Positions 18,701 through 25,845 of a stretch of DNA of 63,321 nt are shown in pieces. The stretch spans positions 1 through 63,321 of the forward strand of contig JABHLH010000019.1 in assembly GCA_018692925.1 (NCBI GenBank), given 5' to 3'. The notes below the pieces were generated by a model. It was given only the letters and a program-made list of their open reading frames with translations. It was not told the origin of the DNA and ran no database searches. The DNA comes from an archaeon. GTDB lineage: Archaea; Nanobdellota; Nanobdellia; SCGC-AAA011-G17; GW2011-AR17. The translations under genes were made by a program, and so were the position numbers. How positions within the stretch are numbered: position 1 is the stretch's first letter; every line of letters begins with the position of its first letter.

Positions 18701-21700
18701 TTATTTATAGATACAAAATTATTTCCAGCCCAATCAAAAATTTCATAGAACCAAGTATAAACACCATCTACAAGATTTATAACAATTCCCAAAGTTCTTT
18801 CTAAAGCACTCTCTGAAAAATTAATAGAAGTTTGATTTACTAAAACCCCAGAAGAATTATAAATAAATAAAGTTGCATTTTTAATTCCAATATTATCTGT
18901 TAGATTAACTGTGAAATTTTGTGAGGAAGAAGATTGATAAGTATTATTATTAGGTGAGACTAAAATCTCTTCAGGAGAAGTTAAATCAATTGCAAAAGTA
19001 ATTACACTAGAGTTTTCATTTCCAGCACTATCATTTGCCCAAATAGTAAGATTATGCTTCCCTTCAGTCCAAATAACACTAGTAATATTTTTTCCACAAG
19101 TAATACTTGTATTCCCGGTATATGTATCATTAGAATACCAACAAGAATCTAAGAAAGTATCAGAGACAGTATAATTAATTGCTAAGCCAGTATGATTTGC
19201 ATAAGTATTATTTAAAGAAGTCAGAATATTTATTGCAGGTTCTGTTGCATCAATAATTACAGAATTATTTAAGTTAGAATAATTATTTCCAGCCCAATCA
19301 AAAACTCTATAGGACCAAGTATAATTTCCATCAGGAAGAGCTACAAGAATCCCAGTATTGGAAGATAAGACATACTCTGAAAAATTAGTAAAAGATTGAT
19401 TAACTAATTCGCCTGTGACATTATAAATAAATAAAGTTGTATTTTTAATCCCTCTATTATCTGTTAAATTAACTGTGAAATTTTGAGAAGCTGGAGTTTT
19501 AAAAGTATTATTTTCGGGGGAGATTAAAGTTGCATTAGGATTTACTAAATCAACTGTAAAAACTATTGAAGAAGAACTTTCATATCCTCCACTATCATTT
19601 GCCCAAATAGTAAGATTATGTTTTCCTTCAGACCAAATTACATCAGTTATATTTGCACAAGTCCCATCATCACCTAAACTAAAATTTCCAGTCATAGTAT
19701 CATTGGAATACCAACAAGAAGACAAATTAAAATCAGAAGTAGAATAATTAATATCTAATTTTACATCATTAGTATAAGTATTATTTGTAGGTTTAATAAA
19801 ATTAATAATAGGACTAGTTGTGTCAATAGATAAAGTTCTATTTTCAGTTATGAAATTATTTCCAGCCCAGTCAAAGAGTTTATAGAACCAAGTATAAATC
19901 CCATCTGCAAGATCGACCATTATCCCAATTGAATCTCCAAGGATATTTTCTGAAAAAGATCTGAAAGTTTGATTTACTAAAACTCCAGAAGAATTATAGA
20001 TGAATAAAGTAGTATTCTCTACTCCAATATTGTCAGTAAAATTCATTGTAAAATTATGAGAACTTGAAGTTAGATTAAGAGTATCATTAACTGGACTTAT
20101 AATAGTTGCATTAGGATTATTTACGTCAATTGTAAAAATTATAGAACTATTTCCAATATTTCCAGCTGTATCATTTGCCCAAATAGTAATATTGTGTCTT
20201 CCTTCTGTCCAATTTATATCAACTATATTATTACAAACACCAGCAGTACCTGAACTGATATTGATACTCATTGTATCATTTGAATACCAACAAGAATCGA
20301 GATTAGAATCAGAAACAGAATAATTAATATCTAAATCTGTATTTGAAGAATAAGTATTATTTGTTGGTGAAAGAAATGTAATAGTAGGAATAGTCTCATC
20401 AACCCCACTAACATAAGTTCCATTTGATAAAATAGTTAAATTTAATTTGGAAGTAATATCTCCTAAATCTTGCTGAGAAGTTTTATTTGCAAATACAAAA
20501 AACTCATAAGTCTCATTTACAGTTCCAGTTGCATTTACCCACCAGCTTATTGTTGTTGACTCATCTTGATTTAAAGTTAGATTATAAGGATTAGTTCCAT
20601 TTGTATAAAAAGGAGTAGTTCCTTCAATAGTTGAAATAAGACCAGATTTACCTGAGGCATATCCAGGAGGCAAAAAAGTTACAGCCATCTCATTATAAGA
20701 ATCAGGTGCATCAGTATCTAAAAATAGATAGTTTGAAGAATCATAATTTAATCCAATATTTCTAGAGGCATAATAAGACATACTATCTGGATGATATTGA
20801 ATTTTGATCTTACCATCTTCATATAAAATTACTTGATAAGTCAAGAGAGTAGATCTGTAACTATAATGAGCTAAATCAGTATATTGAATAATTGCCCTAT
20901 TAGGATTTGTAGCATTTTTGTAATAAACCTGTGTTGCAGAAACAACATACATGTCATTATTTACTGGAGAAATTAATTTATAGGAGCTACTAGGTATAGA
21001 TAAGGATGTACTTCCTGCACTAGTAGTAGTAAAATGAATTCTTCCATTTGAAGAAACATAAGCTGTTGAATAATTGGAATCAAAAAATGGAAAATCTATA
21101 TCTAATGTTGCAGTCTTATAACTGTCATCTGAAGTTTGACCTGTTGCCCATAATGCTACACCACCATCTCCAATAATTTCTTCCCATTCATATGCGTCTC
21201 CTAATGACTCTGTATTATTATAGGCAGTATAATTTGTACCAGTCCCTAAGATAGGATCTAAACTAATATTAACTTCACCACAATCATTATTCAAACAAGT
21301 AACTTTTGCTTGAACTTGAAAAAATTGGTTTTGAGTAACATTAAAATGATCAGTAGGAGAGATCCAAGTTAGATTAATTACAGGTATAGTACTTGTAAAA
21401 ACTACAGATTCACTTGCTAAATTACCAGAACTATCATTACAAAAAACTGTCCAATTATGAATTCCCCCTCCACTATCAAGACTAGTAAAATTAATTCCTG
21501 CAGTTTCTAAACTAGAATTAGTTGCACCATTATCTTTTGAATACCAACAATTACCACCACCATTAGTATCAAAATAAGTATAGTTGAAATCATTTATTGA
21601 AATATCATAACTTAAATTTAAAGGATAAGTAATGTTAAGAATTGGTGTAGTTAAATCTCGAATAGTAACATTCCACTTTGAAGATATATTACTTATAGAC

Positions 21701-24168
21701 ATATCAGAAGTTTTATTTGCGTAAATAAAAAAAGAGTGTTCAATTCCAATATCACCAGTTGAATTTACCCACCAAGTAATAACTTGTGATTCTCCAAGAG
21801 TTAAAGATAAATTATAAGGATTTGTAATATTTGTATAAAAGGGTGTATCTCCTTCAACCATGGAGATTGTTCCAGACTTTGTACTCTCGACAACAGTAAA
21901 ATTAACATCATCATTATCAGAATAAGTTGTATCAAAACAAGTATCGTCTACAGCATCATTTGGATAACTATTATAACCTATAGAACACCTAGCATACTGC
22001 TCTCCAACATCTCCACTTACAACAACAAGTGTAGAATAATTACCATCAGTACAAGCACTATCTTGTCTCCAAATTTTATTCCAAGTCCCATTATAATACA
22101 TGATTGCTAAATCATTCAAACTGGATGTAGAATAACAGTCATAAGTACAAGTAATATTTAATGTCTCTCCTAGTGCAATAGATGTTGCACTAACAGTTGT
22201 TTCGTCAACCCAAAACCCACTACTATAGTAAGAACCAGCAGAACAAGAGTCATAACTATAATCACTAGTAGTAGGATCGCTCCCTTCACAACTAGCACCC
22301 CAAACATCCGAACAAGATCTAGGTGCTGAATTAGTTGGATCTAAAGTTATATTTATTGCATCACAATCAGCATAATAACAAGAAACATTAACACTGATTC
22401 CAAAAAAAGAATTTTGTGTAACATTTAAATTAGCTAAAGGAGTTAAAAAGTCCAAACCAATTGAAGGAACAGCTGTTACATTTACCCACATCAGAGAAGA
22501 ATTAAGATTATTAACAGTATCATTTAAAGTTATATTCAACCAATATAAACCAACATCTAAATATGTATTATTTGATAAGACACCATCACAGCCTAAATCG
22601 AAGTTAGTAGAATCATTTACACTATAACAATCAAATTCTATTGTATCGGTTCCATTTAGAGTATAAGAAAAGGGACTACCAACAGAAAGTGTTTGATTAG
22701 TAATAGAATGAAAATAAGGTAAGATATTATCTATTGCAAAACCAACATCAGAATTATAAACAGTATTATCAGAATTATTACAATAAACAGTCCAATTATT
22801 CCAACCTTCTAAAGGACTTAAATTAGTAAAATTTGTCCCAGCACTTATTGGATCAGAAACCCAGTCACCAGAAGAATTAGACCACCAACAATATTGTGCC
22901 TCTAACTCTGCTTCAATAGTATAATTGATTTCAGACAGACTAGTATAAATTCCATTATCAGTTGGAGAAATTATTTCTACTCCCTCTAAAGGATTATAAG
23001 ATCCTAACTGATACAATTTATTATCATTACTTCCAAAATAAATATATCCTTTTGCAATAGCTACAGGACTATTAATTGTTCCGCTAGTAGCATAAGTTCC
23101 AATTAAATTACTAACATTAGAAGCAGATAACTGATACATAGTTGAACCTGCAGGAACATAAACATAATCATCATTTACAGCAGGTGCAGCACTTATTGAA
23201 GTAGCTAAAGTATAAGTTGCATATTGTTGTGAAATATTTGTAGCACTTAACTGATAAAAAGTTGTACCAGATCCAAAATATAGATAATTCTCACTTAAAG
23301 CATACCACCTACCAGAAGCTGTTGAAAAACTTGCAATTAACTGAGATACAGCTGATGCATTACGTTGTTCTACACGTGCATTACTACCATCACCATCAGT
23401 ACATTTCTTATAAACATAATTATTAGATACAGGAAAATAATCTTCAACACTATTTGCATAACAAGTTACAGAATCTATTGTTTGAGTAATGTCCGAAACA
23501 TTAAACTGATACAATTTCCCAGAAGAAGCACCATAAGCATAATCCCCTAAAACAGGTGTAGATTCATAAATTCTACTAGGACTATTAAATGTTTCAAATA
23601 CATGACTAATATTAGTTGCATTAAACCTGTCAATATCAGAATTATAATTTCCAGTTCCAACATAAACCGCATTATTAAAAATAGTTGGTGCAGCATAATA
23701 TCCATAATCTCCAATACTTTCAGTATCTAAAAGTTGACTTACATTTGAAGCATTTATTTGATACAAACTACCACTACTGTGCATATAGATATTACTATTA
23801 TAATAAACCAAAGATCTACCATCTAAAGTATAAGTTCCAGAACTATTTGAAAGATGTTCACTTATGTTTAAAGCATTTAACTCATAAATTTTTGCAGAAT
23901 AATAATTATAAGGATGAATAAAAACACTATCACCAACTACAATTGCACCACCAGTAACATCACTTGGTAAAGTTGTAGTATAAACAGTAGTATCAGAAAG
24001 ATTTGCAGGACCATTTGCATTAGTGTATCTAGTATAACCTGTATCTTTACCTATCATCCACCATTCATCTCTTGCGGAACTTGAACTCCCATCAGTTTCA
24101 TCAGCTATTGCAAAAACCATTGTTAGAAGAAAAATTAACAAAATTAAAAGAATAATTTTCTTATTCAT
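12778..24168 (-). CDS. Giant multidomain surface glycoprotein, 3,796 aa
   Basis: Signal peptide at residues 1-20 (KKIILLILLIFLLTMVFA). Residues about 36-393 form a PQQ-like beta-propeller, with blades of the kind YQLNASNVSQLL...PVLGDYAYGASSGKL. Then come many Ig-like units of about 95 residues, marked by CWYSNDTMSGN, EGKHNLTIWANDSAGN and FTIDLVNPNATLISP. Two LamG/concanavalin-like domains sit near 2060-2280 and 2395-2590 (FNFDG, HFTISAWVKYD, RIWDRSLDSSEIY). A Cys motif (CEIDLDCEEGYTCYQNEC) lies near 3460. One membrane helix lies at about 3608-3631, then a Lys-rich linker and a cytoplasmic PRC-barrel-like end (about 3706-3790). It is crowded with N-X-S/T sequons. AGGAG lies 8 bases before its ATG, inside the upstream gene. 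Probably an adhesin or host-contact protein. Confidence 0.88.
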   Translation of the reverse strand: MNKKIILLILLIFLLTMVFAIADETDGSSSSARDEWWMIGKDTGYTRYTNANGPANLSDTTVYTTTLPSDVTGGAIVVGDSVFIHPYNYYSAKIYELNALNISEHLSNSSGTYTLDGRSLVYYNSNIYMHSSGSLYQINASNVSQLLDTESIGDYGYYAAPTIFNNAVYVGTGNYNSDIDRFNATNISHVFETFNSPSRIYESTPVLGDYAYGASSGKLYQFNVSDITQTIDSVTCYANSVEDYFPVSNNYVYKKCTDGDGSNARVEQRNASAVSQLIASFSTASGRWYALSENYLYFGSGTTFYQLSATNISQQYATYTLATSISAAPAVNDDYVYVPAGSTMYQLSASNVSNLIGTYATSGTINSPVAIAKGYIYFGSNDNKLYQLGSYNPLEGVEIISPTDNGIYTSLSEINYTIEAELEAQYCWWSNSSGDWVSDPISAGTNFTNLSPLEGWNNWTVYCNNSDNTVYNSDVGFAIDNILPYFHSITNQTLSVGSPFSYTLNGTDTIEFDCYSVNDSTNFDLGCDGVLSNNTYLDVGLYWLNITLNDTVNNLNSSLMWVNVTAVPSIGLDFLTPLANLNVTQNSFFGISVNVSCYYADCDAINITLDPTNSAPRSCSDVWGASCEGSDPTTSDYSYDSCSAGSYYSSGFWVDETTVSATSIALGETLNITCTYDCYSTSSLNDLAIMYYNGTWNKIWRQDSACTDGNYSTLVVVSGDVGEQYARCSIGYNSYPNDAVDDTCFDTTYSDNDDVNFTVVESTKSGTISMVEGDTPFYTNITNPYNLSLTLGESQVITWWVNSTGDIGIEHSFFIYANKTSDMSISNISSKWNVTIRDLTTPILNITYPLNLSYDISINDFNYTYFDTNGGGNCWYSKDNGATNSSLETAGINFTSLDSGGGIHNWTVFCNDSSGNLASESVVFTSTIPVINLTWISPTDHFNVTQNQFFQVQAKVTCLNNDCGEVNISLDPILGTGTNYTAYNNTESLGDAYEWEEIIGDGGVALWATGQTSDDSYKTATLDIDFPFFDSNYSTAYVSSNGRIHFTTTSAGSTSLSIPSSSYKLISPVNNDMYVVSATQVYYKNATNPNRAIIQYTDLAHYSYRSTLLTYQVILYEDGKIKIQYHPDSMSYYASRNIGLNYDSSNYLFLDTDAPDSYNEMAVTFLPPGYASGKSGLISTIEGTTPFYTNGTNPYNLTLNQDESTTISWWVNATGTVNETYEFFVFANKTSQQDLGDITSKLNLTILSNGTYVSGVDETIPTITFLSPTNNTYSSNTDLDINYSVSDSNLDSCWYSNDTMSINISSGTAGVCNNIVDINWTEGRHNITIWANDTAGNIGNSSIIFTIDVNNPNATIISPVNDTLNLTSSSHNFTMNFTDNIGVENTTLFIYNSSGVLVNQTFRSFSENILGDSIGIMVDLADGIYTWFYKLFDWAGNNFITENRTLSIDTTSPIINFIKPTNNTYTNDVKLDINYSTSDFNLSSCWYSNDTMTGNFSLGDDGTCANITDVIWSEGKHNLTIWANDSGGYESSSSIVFTVDLVNPNATLISPENNTFKTPASQNFTVNLTDNRGIKNTTLFIYNVTGELVNQSFTNFSEYVLSSNTGILVALPDGNYTWSYRVFDWAGNNYSNLNNSVIIDATEPAINILTSLNNTYANHTGLAINYTVSDTFLDSCWYSNDTYTGNTSITCGKNITSVIWTEGKHNLTIWANDSAGNENSSVITFAIDLTSPEEILVSPNNNTYQSSSSQNFTVNLTDNIGIKNATLFIYNSSGVLVNQTSINFSESALERTLGIVINLVDGVYTWFYEIFDWAGNNFVSINKTVTIDTTPSAINIIYPSNNTFTNNLSLDINYSVSDLFLDSCWYSNDSMSGNTTLDNCANITDVIWIEGHHNITIWANDSAGNENSSSIKFAIDTVYPTINISLPLNGTTSSDPNLDINFTYFDENIGTCWYSNDSMSGNTSLDNCVNISSVVWLEGNHNLTIWINDSMNYINSSSLSFTIESTPPLLEFISPTPVTGLTQSQTNVEINVSILESDLDTVIYNWNETNYTIFNSSMILMYNFENNSDLGENNTYVVDLTGNGNNGLAESDATYVSTGKYGGSFNFDGSLGQLDMGDVDELDGTEHFTISAWVKYDSIGSWDYVISKRDSDYTTNSLVMGTGGAGYGDSNDVFMRVTNGSSAWAHTTDDIIDTNWHHWTMVYDGTQATNETRLKFYFDGIQRDLTYNANVPTTTASNSNPLVLSGWHSSTSSNFMNGNVDELRIWDRSLDSSEIYPQYVSNLRKFNSTQWYLYVNQSKNITTSLDDATYSYFVSARDDFGNENNTVLRNISIDSTFPQINFTSPTLGNGSTTTNSSFEINLSISEANLNEIIYSWNNTNYTYYNNSLMIMYNFDNVSALGENSSYVVDLSSNNYHGLGSSDARYNSSGKYGGSFMFDGVDDYIEVNSFDMPETNFAVSFWFKTSDPNTGIFDASQTGSWGYHDRNIYLQNGNLNFRLWAEETITTTDTYNDDLWHHTVALVDENGMKLYVDGSLKVTGSKTSSDASASNNIIIGYGVYPLAKPYYNGSLDEFKIWNNSLSANDVYQQYVSNLNKINSTQWYLYVNQSLNSTTGLVDGDYTYFVSSKDNVGNINLTTISTITIDSVDVDGPIINFVNLENNSFSSDVNLIINYTVTDLNLDACWYSNDTMSVNISLGSGGNCSNITNVVWNEGSHNLTVWANDTLGNEASSITSFTIDTNSPVINYEDQAETDESKLTRNNIYVNVSVTEINEVNITYNLYYSNHTLVNSSTFTDTTRSINWTGLSETNYNFNVTVYDNATNSASTLTRTVSIDTTNPLITIDSPFNQNYIVSSISYNISSNENLSSCVVSIDDWVTNSSLTLNSSLTGATFTNLSVIDSTYTARFWCNDTFGNINNTRSVNFTIDTNSPVINYEDQAEADEAKLTRDNIYVNVNVVETDEANITFNLYYSNHTLVNSSIFSASTRSINWTSLSDASYKFNVTVYDNSSNSASTTTRSISIDTTNPLITIISPISQTYISSLISFNISSNEALSSCSYSLDNWSTSSSLSLNDSLTGATYTDSSVSDGSYIVRYSCNDTFGNLNNTEFLSFAIDTVNPVLNIISPSSFEYFNYNESIILNYSILTDDTSSCWYNLDRGNNQTINNCQNFTLNLSESSHVVELWVNDSANLQGSDNVNFTIDLTKPSINLITPLDGILNSSSNYINFYYNVSDANDILNCSLIIENDINSSSENPEKDTTNNFTSYLLNSNYAWAVNCTDQANNINISEIRTFEINYSILIDDYMFDGNSTDFQLRMNVSDLRNIVNLTFSRTDYGKLDFLDSVDLSNDIDNFTLNFSKHVLISQNRIEVNSTALSGLNVDARLKLYNLDFTTPQILKDGVVCDDCVEETYTGGTLTFTVEGFSVYSARETPVEDSSSESSSSGSGSSGSYNLGSVSECEIDLDCEEGYTCYQNECVKLFDVEILSIESLVEELSFNLEYLIKGMAEIDGDVIIKFWIQEGNNKINLGQDTIYLGSFEEKTKITTLNLPSDLEDASYDLYVQVNFENYNAESYRKMNIALKDSLIELAPDSEIILEEEAIELESSESSLSLIWFFIFIILSLIIFDLVYKKNNGFDLNKKLLSFRIALEGIYNKLLNNFESKKIVTKLKKKKKRSKKRKTPSDSEELPERPLLKQSITLSKKKPEKINLGKDYLYLEDFSEKEVYSEDGVFIGYIKDSIIKDKKVYGWIIKTDKKYNFRKNILVKKENIQSIGDIFIVDNSVLEQIYLLDNLNKKKN

Positions 24169-24457
24169 TTTCTACTCCTACAATTAATTTTATTTTCTTA
24201 CCAATATTATTTTTAGGAATAATTATATGATAACCAGTTCCAAATTTACTTGGTTTTCTCTCCAGAATTTCATTACCAAAAATACTAATTTGGATTTTAT
24301 TATTTTGTACCTTTACAGGTTTACCTACAATAACCTTAATTTTTTGTTTAGAATATTTTTTAGGAATTAATAAGTGAGCACCATTCCCAAACTTAGTGGG
24401 AACTAGCTCAATAATTTCAAATCCAAATAAATCTAGAATTATACCCTGATTAACCAT
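24161..24457 (-). CDS. Tandem-domain DUF2080/AbrB-like small protein
   Basis: 98 residues made of two copies of one domain. Copy 1 (about 10-50) reads LFGFEIIELVPTKFGNGAHL then IPKKYSKQKIKVIVGKPV. Copy 2 (about 57-95) reads IFGNEILERKPSKFGTGYHI then IPKNNIGKKIKLIVG. The K.GNSAH..VPK..IGKKVKV pattern is that of DUF2080, annotated in archaea as putative transposon-encoded, and resembles AbrB/SpoVT swapped-hairpin DNA-binding domains. Its stop overlaps the giant gene's ATG by 8 bp, so the two are coupled. The start lies inside a 20-bp dyad repeated 45 bp upstream, which suggests that the protein regulates its own operon; that is inference. Confidence 0.65.
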   Translation of the reverse strand: MVNQGIILDLFGFEIIELVPTKFGNGAHLLIPKKYSKQKIKVIVGKPVKVQNNKIQISIFGNEILERKPSKFGTGYHIIIPKNNIGKKIKLIVGVENE

Positions 24458-24520
24458 ATATACAAGTATATATAGAACTAACTTAAAAGCTTTTGGGTTA
24501 ATATATACAAGTATATATAG
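24456..24520 (-). promoter_or_regulatory. Twin 20-bp dyad operators over promoter and start codon
   Basis: The 20-bp sequence ATATATACAAGTATATATAG occurs twice without mismatch, at 24456-24475 and 24501-24520, exactly 45 bp apart. Its first 18 bases are a dyad: ATATATAC, AA, GTATATAT. The first copy covers the start codon of the 98-residue gene (24455-24457). The second lies where a minus-strand TATA box would be expected. This geometry, two identical sites about four helical turns apart over the promoter and start, fits cooperative repression. The element also contains TATA-like text, so basal promoter function is possible. Confidence 0.6.
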
Positions 24521-24564
24521 ATTTATAAAAGTTTAGTATTTAATAATAACAAATTCAAGCCAAA

Positions 24565-24577
24565 GACTTATAAATAC
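24565..24577 (+). promoter_or_regulatory. TATA box of zinc ribbon/aEF1B unit
   Basis: GACTTATAAATAC is a strong archaeal TATA element. It lies about 25 bp before the ATG at 24598, which supports that start over the GTG at 24589 and implies a leaderless message. Confidence 0.55.
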
Positions 24578-24597
24578 TTGTTATTTTTGTGAAAGCT

Positions 24598-24771
24598 ATG
24601 GAAAAGATACCAAGATGTTCAGCAACTAACAAAGAACTTGTTAATGATAAAGGATCTGTAATTTTTAAGTGTCCTAACTGTTTAGATGCAGAAATTGTAA
24701 GATCATTCCAATCAAGAGTTTTGGCTACAAAGTATGTATGCCCAAAATGTGGATTTGAGGGACCTAATTAA
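24598..24771 (+). CDS. Small zinc-ribbon protein (HVO_2753/DUF1610-like)
   Basis: 57 residues from the ATG at 24598, favoured by the TATA box 25 bp upstream; a GTG at 24589 would add three residues. It has two zinc-type pairs, FKCPNC (about residues 24-29) and YVCPKCGFEGPN at the C-terminus, plus RCSATNKE near the start. The end CPKCGFEGP is the hallmark of the archaeal HVO_2753-like small zinc-finger proteins. One usual CxxC of that family is here only a single Cys (RCSATN), so it may bind fewer zincs. It ends 1 bp before the aEF1B start, a pairing I recall from other archaea. Function is not settled; a translation link is suggested by the pairing. Confidence 0.75.
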   Translation: MEKIPRCSATNKELVNDKGSVIFKCPNCLDAEIVRSFQSRVLATKYVCPKCGFEGPN

Positions 24772-24772
24772 A

Positions 24773-25051
24773 ATGGCAATGGCAATGTTAGTAGTAAAAG
24801 TAATGCCCGATAATGTAGAAGTAGATTTGGCAAAACTAAAAGAAGATGTAGAAAAAACAATTACTGAAATATATGGTGATGTTGGTGAAATTAGAACTGA
24901 AGAAGAACCAATCGCATTTGGATTGAAAGCTTTGAATTTTACATTCATTATGGATGAATCACTAGGTGGAGATATTATCGAAGAAAAATTAAATGGCTTT
25001 GAAAATGTTGCAAGTGCAAAAGTAATTGATTTTAGAAGAACCTTAGGGTAA
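24773..25051 (+). CDS. ef1b: Translation elongation factor aEF-1 beta
   Basis: 92 residues from the first of three in-frame ATGs (24773, 24779, 24785). The pattern LVVKVMPDNVEVDLAKLKED at the start and EEEPIAFGLKALNFTFIM in the middle, ending VASAKVIDFRRTLG, is that of the archaeal nucleotide exchange factor for EF-1 alpha. It is a single ferredoxin-like domain of normal length. It recharges EF-1 alpha with GTP. It forms a tight pair with the zinc-ribbon gene before it. Confidence 0.93.
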   Translation: MAMAMLVVKVMPDNVEVDLAKLKEDVEKTITEIYGDVGEIRTEEEPIAFGLKALNFTFIMDESLGGDIIEEKLNGFENVASAKVIDFRRTLG

Positions 25052-25107
25052 TTTTTTATTTTTTTAATTAGTAAAGTTTATAATAGAATTCTTTTTTGAT
25101 TGAATTT

Positions 25108-25845
25108 ATGATTGATGTATTATTAAAAAGAAATGGTTCTGCAATAGGAGTAAATCCATATTTTGCAAACGGAAGAAATTATCAAGAGATTGTTGAAGAA
25201 TTAAGAGACCAAGTATTTGGAGTCGAGATGTGGTTGAGAGATCTTGATGGTACAGATGCTAATCCAGCAACAGATATTGCATTTAGAGCTGTGGGAACTT
25301 CTTATACAGATTTAAAATACATCAATTGGTGCTTTGCTACTGCTTTTGCTTTGGCTAAAGACAAAAAAAGTGCTGAGAGTTCAAGATGGAATGAATATGT
25401 TGACCAATTTCTAAAAGATAAAAGTCCAAGAGAATTAATCAGACAATTTTCGGAGGAAATAGTAGAAAAAAGTTTGTATCCAGGAGTTAAAGAATGGAAT
25501 GAAGGATTAAATGGTGCAGCAAGATTTTATGTTACTAGAAATATAGGACCGATCACATTTGCATTTGCAAGAAGTTTAGGAATACAAGCAGCATATACAG
25601 AAGTTCAAGATAAAAGTAAAGTTGTAAAAGAATTATTAGAAAGATTTAATGGAGACCTTCAGAGAGTTGGAGTTGAAGGAGATACTATTGAAGATGCAGT
25701 TATGGTTGATGAAGTTAGAAGATTAGGTAAAAAAGTTTTAGGGATACAAGTTATGAAAAAAATAAATGGAACTACATTAGATAGTTTTGATATTTATACT
25801 ACAAGAGATAGAAGAGCACTATTAGAGATTTTAGAAATTAATTAG
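25108..25845 (+). CDS. HAD-superfamily hydrolase
   Basis: 245 residues from the ATG at 25108; TTTATAAT near 25077-25084 lies about 27 bp upstream, so the message is probably leaderless. A TTG at 25096 is the alternative. HAD motif I is RDLDGTD (D45, D47). Motif II is the Thr of FYVTRNIG near 139-146. Motif III is a Lys in VQDKSKVVKELL near 170. Motif IV is EGDTIEDAVMVDEV near 193-206. A helical cap sits between motifs I and II. All catalytic motifs look intact, so it should be a phosphatase; the substrate cannot be told. The 3' end overlaps the convergent gene by 8 bp. Confidence 0.75.
   Translation: MIDVLLKRNGSAIGVNPYFANGRNYQEIVEELRDQVFGVEMWLRDLDGTDANPATDIAFRAVGTSYTDLKYINWCFATAFALAKDKKSAESSRWNEYVDQFLKDKSPRELIRQFSEEIVEKSLYPGVKEWNEGLNGAARFYVTRNIGPITFAFARSLGIQAAYTEVQDKSKVVKELLERFNGDLQRVGVEGDTIEDAVMVDEVRRLGKKVLGIQVMKKINGTTLDSFDIYTTRDRRALLEILEIN

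Noticed and set aside
12778-24168. Long plus-strand frames opposite the giant gene (for example 23365-23550 and 23685-23921)
   Set aside because: They are low-complexity shadows of the coding repeat on the other strand and have no start signals.
24161-24457. Mobile element, because DUF2080 is annotated as transposon-encoded
   Set aside because: I see no transposase, terminal inverted repeats or target duplications; the nearby repeats are promoter dyads.
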